A stretch of DNA of 64,000 nt from Candidatus Accumulibacter similis (lineage in GTDB: Bacteria > Pseudomonadota > Gammaproteobacteria > Burkholderiales > Rhodocyclaceae). A program made the position numbers and the translations under genes. Below, piece by piece: positions 8,841 to 17,671 of this stretch; within the stretch, counting starts at the first letter, position 1, and the number at the start of each line of letters is the position of its first letter. The notes under the pieces were generated by a model. It searched no databases, was not told the origin of the DNA, and worked only from the letters and a program-made list of their open reading frames with translations. The stretch is taken from positions 4,646,415-4,710,414 of the forward strand of contig CP054595.1 in the NCBI GenBank assembly GCA_013347225.1, read 5' to 3'.

Positions 8841-9551
8841 TCACATGCTCTTGCCGGCTGTCTCACCCTGCGCCGCGCGCGCCCGCTTCATCTCCTCGAG
8901 TTGCTGCCGGGCGGTGATCGCGCCGCTGCTCTGGCGCAGCCGTGCCAGCTTGACGTCGAGGTCGGAGTCGCGCAGCTCGCTGCCCATCCTGGCCTCGGCG
9001 ACGGTGTTCTTGATGTGCTCGCGGACATTGTCGAGCGCCCGCACTTCCGCATCGACCGACAGGCCTTCGAGCTGGTTCTGGATTTTCAGGCGGGCCTGCG
9101 CACTCTGCATCTGCGCCAGCATGCGGTCCTTCTCGTCCTTCAGCTTCTGGATCTCGGACTTGACACCGAGCAGCGAATCCTTTGCCTCCTGCGCGTCATT
9201 GCGCGCCTGTTCCATTTCCTGCTCGAGCGTCTTGACGCTCGCTTCCAGCGCGTTCTTCTTCTGGATGAGGACGATCCCGAGTTCGTCCTGGCCAGTGGCG
9301 AGGGCGGCGTTGAGGTCGGCCGAGATCGCCGCCAGTTCGCCGCGTTCGCTTTCGAGTCGCGACGCGATCTCCTCGCGCCGGCGCATGATCGCCGCCGTCG
9401 CGCTCTTCAGCTTGCCATACTTCTCGATCATCGAGTCGATGGCGTTCTGGTAGGCAATCTCCGGATGCCGCTTTTCGACATCGGTGATCCACAGCGAGAC
9501 GAAGCCAGACCAGAGGTTGGACAGTCGTCCCAGAAAATTGATGTCAGCCAT
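8841..9551 (-). CDS. pspA: PspA/IM30 (Vipp1) family protein
   Basis: 236 residues, almost wholly coiled-coil, of the PspA/Vipp1 family. These proteins belong to the ESCRT-III superfamily; they polymerise on the inner membrane and protect it. The start (MADINFLGRLSNLW) carries the amphipathic N-terminal helix. ATG 9551 follows an AAGGAAGAAGG ribosome site; the frame is open upstream but that part is antisense-like. No PspF, PspB or PspC gene is near. It lies 25 bases before the AAA+ gene and 92 bases after the coiled-coil membrane protein gene. Confidence 0.85.
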   Translation of the reverse strand: MADINFLGRLSNLWSGFVSLWITDVEKRHPEIAYQNAIDSMIEKYGKLKSATAAIMRRREEIASRLESERGELAAISADLNAALATGQDELGIVLIQKKNALEASVKTLEQEMEQARNDAQEAKDSLLGVKSEIQKLKDEKDRMLAQMQSAQARLKIQNQLEGLSVDAEVRALDNVREHIKNTVAEARMGSELRDSDLDVKLARLRQSSGAITARQQLEEMKRARAAQGETAGKSM

Positions 9552-9643
9552 CGCCTTCTTCCTTTCTACAGCCGCACTCGCGGCCAGACATGGGTTACCG
9601 GGTGTTTCTCCGCCTGCTCTGCATTCGCGTCGGCCAGGCGGCC

Positions 9644-10531
9644 CTAAGCGCCGCGCCGCCCGCCGCCGACAGCGACCAGTCGCCGCTGCCGGGCGGCCTC
9701 GGCTGCCGGTTGCGGCATCGTCACCCCGGGCACCGCGTCGGCAAGGTCGCTCGCCAGGTCGGCCTCGATGTCTTCCTGCAGACGCAGCCTGCCGATCGCC
9801 TCCTCGAGTCGGACGCCGACCTCTTCGGTCACCGGCAGGGTCATGATCGTCTGGTAGATCTCGTCGACCTGGTCGGGCATCGACAGCATCGCCGCTTCCA
9901 GCGCCCGCCGTCGGCTCTGCATGCGGTTGTGGCGCTCGATGACCGCCGCGTAGTCGGCACGTGCCTTTTGCAGCTGCCGCAGGTCGGTGCCGCTGCGCGG
10001 CGCCGCCAGCTCCCTGTCGACGGCCGCCAGTCTGGCCTCGATCTCGCGCGGGTTGACGGACTCGGCGCGATCGTCCATCACCAGCAGGGCCAGCCACATC
10101 GCCAGGTATTCGAGGGTGACGTCGTCGAGTTGCTCGACATCGCGCCAGGCAAGGCGCCCCTGCCCGCTCTCGGCACGCTGGTAGAGCGACTGCACGCGTT
10201 CGTACATGCGCTGATAGGTGCGCAGGGTCGCCGCCGGTAGCGCACGCTTGCCGGCGCGCTTCTGGATCTCGTCGATCAACTGCGCCCGCGACGCCTGCCG
10301 CAGTTTCGCCCGCCAGCGCCGGTCCACCCTCTCGCGAAAGGTCGGCAGCGAGGGGATGTGCAGCGCTGCCAGGATGTCGCCCGCGGCGAAGGCGATTAGC
10401 GGGATGGCGCCGACACCGAAACCGAAGGGAATCGAGAGAACGGCACCGAGCGCCAGCGACCCGAGGAAGGCATAGAGGTTGGTCTGACTGGTCAGGACCT
10501 CCCGGACGTAGGAGGGCTTGCCGTCGGCCAT
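9644..10531 (-). CDS. Membrane-anchored coiled-coil protein, unknown function
   Basis: 295 residues. The N-terminal ~70 residues hold a hydrophobic hairpin (about residues 20-60, FLGSLALGAVLSIPFGFGVG and following). The rest is predicted long helices rich in Arg, Glu, Gln and Leu. I do not recognise a named family. ATG 10531 follows the stop of the ABC ATPase gene by 2 bases. Its place between the ABC ATPase and pspA suggests it links the transporter and PspA at the inner membrane; that is inference. Confidence 0.75.
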   Translation of the reverse strand: MADGKPSYVREVLTSQTNLYAFLGSLALGAVLSIPFGFGVGAIPLIAFAAGDILAALHIPSLPTFRERVDRRWRAKLRQASRAQLIDEIQKRAGKRALPAATLRTYQRMYERVQSLYQRAESGQGRLAWRDVEQLDDVTLEYLAMWLALLVMDDRAESVNPREIEARLAAVDRELAAPRSGTDLRQLQKARADYAAVIERHNRMQSRRRALEAAMLSMPDQVDEIYQTIMTLPVTEEVGVRLEEAIGRLRLQEDIEADLASDLADAVPGVTMPQPAAEAARQRRLVAVGGGRRGA

Positions 10532-10533
10532 CG

Positions 10534-11400
10534 CTAGACGGTCACCCTGATCTGGCCCTTGCCCGGACTCGCCTGGTGCAACTGGTCGAGAATGCGTTCC
10601 TCGAGCGCGAGCGTCTCGCGTGCACGTTGCCAAGCTGCCGACCGCGGCCGCGGCTCGCTGATCTGAAAATCGTCGGCGACACGCGCCGGCTGCGTGCCGA
10701 GGACGATCACACGATCGCCAAGAACCAGCGCCTCGGTGACATCGTGCGTGACGAAGACCACCAGACAGGGCCAGGAACGATGCAGTTCGATCAACAGCCG
10801 CTGCATCTCGTCGCGCGTCTGCGCGTCGAGGGCGCCGAAGGGCTCGTCCATCAACAGGATGCGCGGACGCAGGACGAGGGCACGCGCGAGCGCGACGCGC
10901 TGGTTCTGGCCACCGGAGAGTTGCGCCGGACGCAAGCCGCGCTTGTCCGACAGCCCGACCGCCTTGAGGATGTCCTCGACCCGCTGCCGCCACTCCGCTT
11001 CGGCAACGCGCTCGCGCCAGAGCCGGAGCCGGAAGGGAAAGGCGACGTTTTCGAATACCGTCAGGTCCGGGCGGTTGGCATAGCGCTGGAAGACCATCAC
11101 CGCGTCGTCGTGCGGGCCTTGGCATTCGACGCCGTCGATCAGCACCCGGCCGCCACTCGGCGAAACGACACCGACCGGACGGACGCCGCCGAGCATGTGC
11201 AGCAGGGTACTCTTGCCGCAGCCCGAGGGACCAAGCAGCATGTTGATTCCCGGCTGATCGAAGCGCAGCGAAACGCGGTCGATGACGCGCGTGCAGCCGC
11301 CCCCCGGCAACGGGTATTCCTGGACGATGTCCTCGAGGACGACCGACGGCGGCTTCGCTGCCGGCGCTGCGGTCGCTGCCTGCGGCTGCGCCACGCTCAC
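10534..11400 (-). CDS. ABC transporter ATP-binding protein (nitrate/sulfonate/taurine type)
   Basis: 288 residues from GTG 11400, which overlaps the permease stop as GTGA. Walker A GPSGCGKST is residues 57-65, the signature is LSGGQ, Walker B ends LLMDEPFGALD, and the switch histidine is in VTHDV. It closely follows the SsuB/TauB subfamily but has a Pro/Ala-rich leader of about 20 residues. It pairs with the permease and the solute-binding OmpA fusion upstream. The substrate cannot be told from the sequence. Confidence 0.92.
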   Translation of the reverse strand: MSVAQPQAATAAPAAKPPSVVLEDIVQEYPLPGGGCTRVIDRVSLRFDQPGINMLLGPSGCGKSTLLHMLGGVRPVGVVSPSGGRVLIDGVECQGPHDDAVMVFQRYANRPDLTVFENVAFPFRLRLWRERVAEAEWRQRVEDILKAVGLSDKRGLRPAQLSGGQNQRVALARALVLRPRILLMDEPFGALDAQTRDEMQRLLIELHRSWPCLVVFVTHDVTEALVLGDRVIVLGTQPARVADDFQISEPRPRSAAWQRARETLALEERILDQLHQASPGKGQIRVTV

Positions 11401-12194
11401 TGCTCGGTCTCCCACGGATACAACCTGCGCTTCAGCCAGACCATGAACTGGTACGTCGCCAGCGCCAGGGCAATGATCACCATGATGCCGGCAAACACCT
11501 GATCCCAGGCGCTGAAGCGCCGCGCATTCTGGATCAGTTGACCGAGGCCCTGGCGCGCGTTGACGTACTCGGCGACGGTGATGTAGGTCCACATCACCGA
11601 GAAACCAACGATCACGGCGTCGGCGATGCGCGGCATGGCCATCGGGATGACGGCACGCTGCACGCACTCCCACGGCGTCGCGCCGAGGTCGCGCGCGCCG
11701 ATCCAGTAGCTCTGAGGTACTGCCTGGATGGCGTCACGGACCATCGGAATCAGGTACACGACGGCGCCGATGAACAGGAAGGCGATCTTCATCGTCTCGC
11801 CGATTCCCAGCCACATCACGAGGATCGGCAGCAGCGCCACCACCGGCGCCGATCGGAAGGGGTCGACCAGTGGCGAGAGGACCGCGTTGACCCTTGGCGC
11901 GGCGCCCATGGCTATGCCGACGGGAATGCCGATGGCGATCACCAGCGCGCCGGCAACGAGCAGGCGACCGACCGACCAGAGCGTCGCGGTGAGCAGCATG
12001 CTCTGCCCTTCATGCCAGCTCAGGTACGCCAGCGCAGCGAGCACATCCCAGGGCGCCGGCAGCTTGGTCGCACTGACCAGCCCGGAAACCGCCAGCAGGC
12101 TCCACACCAGCAGCAGTGAGGCGACCGCGGCGACTCCCAGCAGGCGCCGCTGCCGGCCGCCCAGTGCCGCGTAGGGGTTCCAGAACTCGCTCAT
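11397..12194 (-). CDS. ABC transporter permease (SsuC/TauC type)
   Basis: 265 residues with about six membrane segments and the BPD_transp_1 EAA loop (GARDLGATPWECVQRAVIPM). It belongs to the nitrate/sulfonate/taurine importer class. ATG 12194 is 27 bases after the binding-protein gene, and the stop overlaps the ATPase start. Together the three genes make a complete importer-type complex inside a membrane-stress operon. Confidence 0.92.
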   Translation of the reverse strand: MSEFWNPYAALGGRQRRLLGVAAVASLLLVWSLLAVSGLVSATKLPAPWDVLAALAYLSWHEGQSMLLTATLWSVGRLLVAGALVIAIGIPVGIAMGAAPRVNAVLSPLVDPFRSAPVVALLPILVMWLGIGETMKIAFLFIGAVVYLIPMVRDAIQAVPQSYWIGARDLGATPWECVQRAVIPMAMPRIADAVIVGFSVMWTYITVAEYVNARQGLGQLIQNARRFSAWDQVFAGIMVIIALALATYQFMVWLKRRLYPWETEQ

Positions 12195-12221
12195 CCGCCG
12201 GTGATCGCCGCTTGTGCGCCG

Positions 12222-13925
12222 TCAGCGGCCGCCGTACACGGCCACCCGCGTTGTCCGGTTGAGGGCCCGGCAATCCTCGATCGTCAGTCCCTCGGCGGCG
12301 GCGCTGGCTTCAACACACAATGGCCGATCGGAACCATAGCCGACGATCTTGAAACGCTCACGCGGAAACTCCCATTGCGTCACCAGGTAATCGACGACGG
12401 CCCGCGCGCGCGCCGCCGAGAGGCGCAGGTTGGTCTCGCGAGCCCCGGTCGAATCCGAATTGCCACTGACCTCGAAGTAAGCCTTGCCGTTGTTCTCGAT
12501 GAACGGCACCATCTCGCTGTCGACCGTCTTCTGCGCGCGCTTCGTCAGTTCCGCACTGCCCGAGGCAAAACCTACTGTCACCGGCTTGGTGACCATCGCC
12601 TGCTTCTGCGTCGCCTCGGTAAGCGCCGACTGGGTGAAGGTCTCCTGCGGCTTTGCCGCCGCCTCCACCGCCGCCTTGTTGTCGGTCAGCAGCGCCTTGA
12701 TGAAGCGATAGTCGAAGCTGTCCTGCGGCGCGATCACCGGCGACTTGGGATTCGCCAGCGCCCCCGCCTTGCGGTAGATCTCGTCGAAACGCTTGTAGAC
12801 CCGCTCGTAGTGGTTGGTGCCGCCGGCCAGTCCGAGGATGCGGGCATTGTCCTCGACACCGGTCCACACCAGGTTGGCGAACAGGCTCCTGACGAACGGC
12901 TTGCCTTCCTTGTCCGCCAGCAGCTTGAAGAACTCCTGCGTCCGCACCAGCGCCTCGACTGCATTGTCGGGATTGGCACGCGCTGCCAGCACCCCGTCCA
13001 TCCAGCCCGCGACGAACTTCTGCACCACCGCCTGCCCTTCCGGCTTGGCCAGCAGCCGCGAGTCGCAGACCATGACGTCGAAGATCAGGTTGGTCGCCGT
13101 CTTCGTCGAATAGACGACGTGCGCCCCCTTGACGTTGCGCATCGCGAGCGCGAGATCCGGATCCCAGAGGACCGCCGCGTCGACCGCGCCGGATTCGAGC
13201 GCGGCGCGGACGCCGGCAGTGCCTTCCTCGGCGTTGATGAAGACCATCTTGACGCTGTCCTTGCGGCGCGCGGTCAGCGACGAGTTGTCGATGGCGTCGA
13301 TGAGCATGCCGTGCGAGGGAGTGAATTGCAGCAGCGCCACCGTCCGCCCGGCCAGATCCTCGACCGCCTTCACCGCGGGATCACGGGCGATGACGGCATC
13401 ACCACCCTGCGTATTGTCGACGATCATCACCGCCCGGCCATCGAGACCGGCATTGCGCAGGTTGGGCTGCTCCTGCGCCCAGAAGTCGGATGTCCGCCAG
13501 GCGCACTGCGCCGCACCCGATTCGAAGATCGTCGCCAGGGTCGGGATGTCGTCCTGAATGACGAAGCGCACATTCACCCCGAGCTTGCCGTAGATCGACC
13601 CGGGCTGCGTCGTCAGCGCGTTGCCGTTGGCGACCAGCGCCGGCGCGTAGCCGTGGAAGCTGACAAGGCTGACCTTGAGCGGATTGCCGGCGCTGCCGAG
13701 CGGTGCGTTGCGATCGTCGGCGGGAGCGGCGGCCTTCGCCGGCGCTTCGGCGCGGGGCTTCGGCGCCGCCTCGGACGCTGCGCCGACGACAGCGGGCTTG
13801 CCGGCGGCAGTCTCGCCGCCGCCGGCAAAGCGTTCCTTGAGGCCGAAGTTCCAGGCCAGCGAGCCGGCGACGCCGATGACGATCACCGTGATCAGCCCCT
13901 TGGCCAGCGGGGTCAGTTGTGCCAT
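12222..13925 (-). CDS. ABC solute-binding protein fused to a C-terminal OmpA domain
   Basis: 567 residues in three parts: an N-terminal membrane anchor (about 8-28), a periplasmic type-2 solute-binding domain of the NMT1/TauA kind (about 70-440), and an OmpA-like peptidoglycan-binding domain at the C-terminus (about 455-560, with NSDSTGARETNLRLSAARAR carrying the conserved Asp and Arg). The start is MAQLTPLAKG at 13925; upstream frame is antisense-like. The design would hold the binding protein between inner membrane and cell wall, unusual for an importer. It sits just before its permease gene. Confidence 0.88.
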   Translation of the reverse strand: MAQLTPLAKGLITVIVIGVAGSLAWNFGLKERFAGGGETAAGKPAVVGAASEAAPKPRAEAPAKAAAPADDRNAPLGSAGNPLKVSLVSFHGYAPALVANGNALTTQPGSIYGKLGVNVRFVIQDDIPTLATIFESGAAQCAWRTSDFWAQEQPNLRNAGLDGRAVMIVDNTQGGDAVIARDPAVKAVEDLAGRTVALLQFTPSHGMLIDAIDNSSLTARRKDSVKMVFINAEEGTAGVRAALESGAVDAAVLWDPDLALAMRNVKGAHVVYSTKTATNLIFDVMVCDSRLLAKPEGQAVVQKFVAGWMDGVLAARANPDNAVEALVRTQEFFKLLADKEGKPFVRSLFANLVWTGVEDNARILGLAGGTNHYERVYKRFDEIYRKAGALANPKSPVIAPQDSFDYRFIKALLTDNKAAVEAAAKPQETFTQSALTEATQKQAMVTKPVTVGFASGSAELTKRAQKTVDSEMVPFIENNGKAYFEVSGNSDSTGARETNLRLSAARARAVVDYLVTQWEFPRERFKIVGYGSDRPLCVEASAAAEGLTIEDCRALNRTTRVAVYGGR

Positions 13926-13947
13926 CTGTCTTCTCCTTGACCGACTC

Positions 13948-14655
13948 TCAATGGCCGGCGGCCGGCGGCCTGAAACTGTTTGGGATCTCGCGCAGACGTT
14001 CGATTTCGCCGTCGATGCGCCGCGTTTCGCGCGCCACCGACTCGCGCGCTGCACGCAGGCCGGCTTCGACGCTGGTGGTCTCCTGCGCGGCGCGCGTCAC
14101 CTCGCGTTCACGCAACTGCTCGAGCTCGGAGATCTGCTGGCGGATCGCTGCCGTCGCCTCGTCGAGCGTCAGCCTGATCTGATCGACGATCTCGGCCGAC
14201 TGCCGCTCGCGGCTCTCCATCTGCGCCGCCAGCCTGCTCTTGTGCTCCTCGAGCGCGGCGATCTTCAGTTCGGCATCGCGCAGACAATCGTCGATCTGCC
14301 AGTTGTCGTCGGCGGCGTCCATCGCCAGCACGGCCGCCCTGCGCGTCACCGCATCCATGGCGCGCAGGCCGTCGAGCAGGCGCAGCAGCTTCTCAGCCGG
14401 GTACGGCGAGGGCGGCACGGCCGCGGCGGCAAAGATGTCGGCAAACGACAGGCCCTCGACTTCACCGCAGGCCTCGGCCAGCGACGGCAGTTCGGACTCG
14501 GCCGGCAGCGCAGCAGTGGCGACCGCGGCCGCTTGCGCTGCCGGCGCCACAGGAGCCACCTCCGGCTCCGCGGGCGACGCAGGTACCGCCAGCCGCTCGT
14601 CGTCGGAAAGCTCGACCAGCTTTGCCTTCGCCAAGAGATTCAGGATACCCTTCAT
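13948..14655 (-). CDS. Coiled-coil protein, first gene of the PspA operon
   Basis: 235 residues: a short N-terminal helix (MKGILNLLAKAKLVEL), an Ala/Pro-rich linker to about residue 60, a small helical part, and a long C-terminal coiled coil (about 125-225, rich in Glu, Arg, Ala and Gln). No family is recognised. ATG 14655 follows GGGAGT. The gene starts 22 bases before the solute-binding fusion and directly after the operon promoter. Confidence 0.72.
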   Translation of the reverse strand: MKGILNLLAKAKLVELSDDERLAVPASPAEPEVAPVAPAAQAAAVATAALPAESELPSLAEACGEVEGLSFADIFAAAAVPPSPYPAEKLLRLLDGLRAMDAVTRRAAVLAMDAADDNWQIDDCLRDAELKIAALEEHKSRLAAQMESRERQSAEIVDQIRLTLDEATAAIRQQISELEQLREREVTRAAQETTSVEAGLRAARESVARETRRIDGEIERLREIPNSFRPPAAGH

Positions 14656-14703
14656 GCCGACTCCCACTGTGAGCACCCGTCGACTGACCGGGCGGAGTCG
14701 AGG

Positions 14704-14733
14704 ATTATACGAAGCAGACAACAGACAAGGCAA
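14704..14733 (-). promoter_or_regulatory. Candidate sigma-70 promoter of the PspA operon
   Basis: Read on the minus strand: TTGCCT (14728-14733), an 18-base spacer, and a perfect TATAAT (14704-14709), about 50 bases before the first gene. No PspF-type sigma-54 element (GG-N10-GC) was noticed in this gap. Confidence 0.6.
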
Positions 14734-14752
14734 TGCAAGGATTTGCACCGGG

Positions 14753-15493
14753 ATGACTGCCCCCCCCTTCGATCCGGCGACCAGCCGACGCGTGCCGGAA
14801 ACCCGGCAACCCCTGCGTTCGCTGCTCGGGGTGCTGCTGCTGATCGCCATCATCTGGCAGTTGCCGCACGGCCGGACACTACTCTACCCGTTGTCACTGC
14901 TCGCCACCTGTGCCCACGAACTCGGCCACGGCGTCACCGCCCTGCTGCTCGGCGCCCACTTCGAAAGCTTCGTGCTGCATGCCGACGGCGCCGGCCTGGC
15001 GCTCTGGCGGGGAACGCCCGGACGACTCGGCAGCGCGCTGATCGCCGCTGGTGGCCTGCTGGCACCGAGCATCGCCGGCAGCCTGTTGCTGGTCCTCAGC
15101 CGCTGGCCACGCCTGGCACGCATGCTGCTGGGCCTCATCGGCGGGAGTCTGGTCCTGGTCGTCGCGATGTGGACGCGCAACCTGTTCGGCATCGCCTTTC
15201 TCCTGTGCGCAGCGCTGTTCTTCGTCCTCGCGGCTGTGTGGCTGAACGAGCGCGGCGCGATCTTCGTCCTGCGCCTGACCGCCGCCGTCCTCTGCCTGAG
15301 CTGGTTGCAGGACGTCGACTACATGTTCTCCGCCAGCGCCAGCATCGGCGGCCTGCGGCATGCTTCCGACACGGCGATCATGGCGCAGGCCCTGTGGCTG
15401 CCCTACTGGTTCTGGGGTGGCGTCGTCGCGACGCTGTCGCTCGCCATCCTCGCCCTCGGCCTTTGGTTCGCCGTGCGGGCGCAACGATGTTAG
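14753..15493 (+). CDS. M50B-like membrane zinc metalloprotease
   Basis: 246 residues with about six to seven membrane segments and the zinc motif HELGH at residues 55-59 in the second one (CAHELGHGVTALLLGAHFES). This fits the peptidase M50B-like family, intramembrane proteases of unknown target here. It is divergent from the PspA operon with 97 bases between the starts, which suggests shared control. The frame is open far upstream, but ATG 14753 is the first that leaves the promoter region clear. Confidence 0.8.
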   Translation: MTAPPFDPATSRRVPETRQPLRSLLGVLLLIAIIWQLPHGRTLLYPLSLLATCAHELGHGVTALLLGAHFESFVLHADGAGLALWRGTPGRLGSALIAAGGLLAPSIAGSLLLVLSRWPRLARMLLGLIGGSLVLVVAMWTRNLFGIAFLLCAALFFVLAAVWLNERGAIFVLRLTAAVLCLSWLQDVDYMFSASASIGGLRHASDTAIMAQALWLPYWFWGGVVATLSLAILALGLWFAVRAQRC

Positions 15494-15524
15494 CGGCAGG
15501 CTGCGCGCGCGAGACGAGGAACAA

Positions 15525-15563
15525 GCCCCTGCCGCGCCGGGCCAGGCCAGGCCAGGCAGGGGC
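15525..15563. terminator. Hairpin between convergent genes
   Basis: A 9-bp stem, GCCCCTGCC/GGCAGGGGC, surrounds a loop with GGCCA three times in tandem. A second stem, GCGGGC/GCCCGC, follows at 15571-15593. They lie between the convergent M50 and Tim44-like genes. There is no T-run. Confidence 0.4.
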
Positions 15564-15615
15564 ACAGACCGCGGGCAGCCAGTCGCCGCCCGCAGAGGGA
15601 AGGAATGTGCGCCGC

Positions 15616-16518
15616 CTACTGGATCTGCTGGATACCAGCCAGAGTCCAGCCGCCACGTCCTGCGCGTGGCTTGACCATGTGCCAGATCTCGTCGAAGGGC
15701 TCGGCCGCCGCGTTGGGCTGTTCACGAATGAGGCCGTTGAAGCGCACGCTGACAACATAGCGCGCCGCTTCCTCGGCAACGTCGAGAACCGTCGCTTCGA
15801 TGCTGACGACGTCGGTTTCCTGGGTCGCCGCGCCACGCTCCTTGAAGCTCATGCTGATCTCGGCGAACATCTCCGGCGTGGTGAACTCGCGGATGTCATC
15901 GAGGTTGCCGGCGTCGTTGGCCGCCTGCAGGCGAATGAAGTTCACCTTCGCGTTGCGTTCGAAGGCAGCGGTGTCGAAGTCGGACGGGATGCTCCCCGAA
16001 TGCGCCGCAGCAGCGACCGGAGCAAGGGCCGGCGCAGCCGGTCCGCTGGCCGACGGTGGCATTGCCGGCGCATCGAAGCCCGGCCGGCTGCCGGAGTGGT
16101 CGACCCCGGCTGCAGCATACTGCAGGTTGCCCGACCCGGCCTGTGCCGCGGCGCGGCGGCGCATGATCAGGCCGACGACCACCATCACCGCCATCACCAG
16201 CAAGCCGATGAGCAGCAGCGAAGCGAGTTCCTCGCCGAAACCGAAGTGCGAAGCGAGAGCCGCCAGGCCAAGGCCGGCTGCAAGGCCGGCGAGCGGTCCC
16301 ATCCACGAACGCTTCGGCGCCGCCTGCGGCGCCGCTGCGGCTGCTGGCGCTTTCGCCGCCGCGGGCGCCATCGCCGGCGACGCCGGACGATCGGCGGTCA
16401 CCGATTCGCGCTGCATGCCGGAAGACTTGCCGCTGCCCAAGCGCTTGGCTTCGGCATCACCAACCGCCAGAGTCAGGCCGAACGCCAAGACGGCGGTCAG
16501 CAGGGAAAGGGTTTTCAT
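15616..16518 (-). CDS. Tim44-like domain membrane protein
   Basis: 300 residues: a signal-like N-terminus (1-24), an Ala/Pro-rich linker, two hydrophobic segments (about 75-120, the second LLLIGLLVMAVMVVVGLIM), and a Tim44-like domain at the C-terminus (about 175-300, from FDTAAFERNAKVNFIRLQAA). Such proteins are common in proteobacteria with unclear roles at the membrane. ATG 16518 follows AGGAGA. It is convergent with the M50-like protease. Confidence 0.85.
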   Translation of the reverse strand: MKTLSLLTAVLAFGLTLAVGDAEAKRLGSGKSSGMQRESVTADRPASPAMAPAAAKAPAAAAAPQAAPKRSWMGPLAGLAAGLGLAALASHFGFGEELASLLLIGLLVMAVMVVVGLIMRRRAAAQAGSGNLQYAAAGVDHSGSRPGFDAPAMPPSASGPAAPALAPVAAAAHSGSIPSDFDTAAFERNAKVNFIRLQAANDAGNLDDIREFTTPEMFAEISMSFKERGAATQETDVVSIEATVLDVAEEAARYVVSVRFNGLIREQPNAAAEPFDEIWHMVKPRAGRGGWTLAGIQQIQ

Positions 16519-16630
16519 CGATGTCTCCTGTGTTGTGTGGGGAACGAGCGACAAAGATAGGGGCTCGGTTGTCAATAAAAAAGCAGAATTATTGGTATCA
16601 ATACATCCAGAAATACGAAGCATTGCCAGA

Positions 16631-17623
16631 TCAGGTGGCAACTTTCGGCAAGCGCGACCGCCGCCGCTGCCGGATCGCGGCAGCGGCCGCTTCGCCGCCC
16701 GCTGCCGCGCCGGCATTCCTCGTCGTTCCGAAGACCTCGTCGCGCGCGGTCTGGCTGATGGCGACGATGGCTGGATGGCTGAGGCGACGCTCGCTGGTGA
16801 TGGCGAACAGTTGCTCGCTGACGGCCTCGAGACGGCCGACGCGAACAACCCGATATTGGTCGACGACGTCGTCAGCAATCGCCGTCGGCGCCACGAACAG
16901 GCCGGCCCCGGCGCGGCCGAACGCCTGCAGCAGGGCATTGTCGTCGAACTCGCCGATGATACGCGGCTGCAGCCGCTTGGCCTGCAGCCACTGCTCGAGC
17001 CGCGGCCGGATGGCGACGTCGTCGCCCGGCATCAGGAAGGGCGCGTCCGCAAGCAACGCCGGGAACTCGCCGGACAGGGTCTGGACCAGACCGGCGGCGC
17101 CGAAGACCGTCAGGTCGCTTTCGCCAAGCAGATGGCTGTAGCCGCGCACGTTGAGATTGCTTGGCAGCGGCCGATCGGCGATCACCATGTCGAGTCGATG
17201 CACGGCAAGATCACCGAGCAGCGTCGTCAGGCGACCTTCACGACAGACCAGCCGGACCGCTTCCGGCAACTGCAGCGCCGGCGCCACGACCCGATGGGCA
17301 ACCGATTTGGGAACCGAATCGGCGATGCCGACGACGAAAGGCAGGCTCTTGCGGCTGGTCTGGTCGCGCGCCACATCGAGCAGTTCGTCGCCAAGGGCGA
17401 AGATCTCCTCGGCGTAACTCAGGATGCGGCGGCCGACATCGGTCAGCTCGAGACCGCGTCCGGCGCGACGAAACAACTCGACGCCAAGTGCTTCCTCGAG
17501 TTCCCGCAGCTGACCGCTGATCGCCTGCGGCGTCAGGTGCAGTTGCTCGCAGGCGCGCGCAATCGTTCCCGACTTCGCAACCATCCAGAAGTAACGCAGG
17601 TGTTTGAAATTGAGTGCTGCCAT
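16631..17623 (-). CDS. nhaR: NhaR-like LysR-family activator
   Basis: 330 residues. An N-terminal LysR helix-turn-helix (LNFKHLRYFWMVAKSGTIAR, then LTPQAISGQLRELEEALG) is followed by a substrate-binding domain. The helix-turn-helix matches NhaR proteins, which answer to sodium; no antiporter gene is in the window, so the target is open. The ATG at 17623 was chosen over 17635 because homologs begin just before LNFKHLRYFW. It is divergent from the HPF-like gene, with a dyad operator between. Confidence 0.85.
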   Translation of the reverse strand: MAALNFKHLRYFWMVAKSGTIARACEQLHLTPQAISGQLRELEEALGVELFRRAGRGLELTDVGRRILSYAEEIFALGDELLDVARDQTSRKSLPFVVGIADSVPKSVAHRVVAPALQLPEAVRLVCREGRLTTLLGDLAVHRLDMVIADRPLPSNLNVRGYSHLLGESDLTVFGAAGLVQTLSGEFPALLADAPFLMPGDDVAIRPRLEQWLQAKRLQPRIIGEFDDNALLQAFGRAGAGLFVAPTAIADDVVDQYRVVRVGRLEAVSEQLFAITSERRLSHPAIVAISQTARDEVFGTTRNAGAAAGGEAAAAAIRQRRRSRLPKVAT

Positions 17624-17653
17624 CAGCGCCACCATGCCAGAAAAACGGAAGTG

Positions 17654-17671
17654 TCGAACAAGTATATTCGA
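17654..17671. promoter_or_regulatory. LysR-type dyad between nhaR and the HPF-like gene
   Basis: TCGAA (17654-17658), 8 bases, TTCGA (17667-17671), an interrupted palindrome with the T-N11-A pattern of LysR-family sites, 30 bases upstream of nhaR. It is likely an autoregulatory site that might also touch the divergent gene. Confidence 0.5.
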
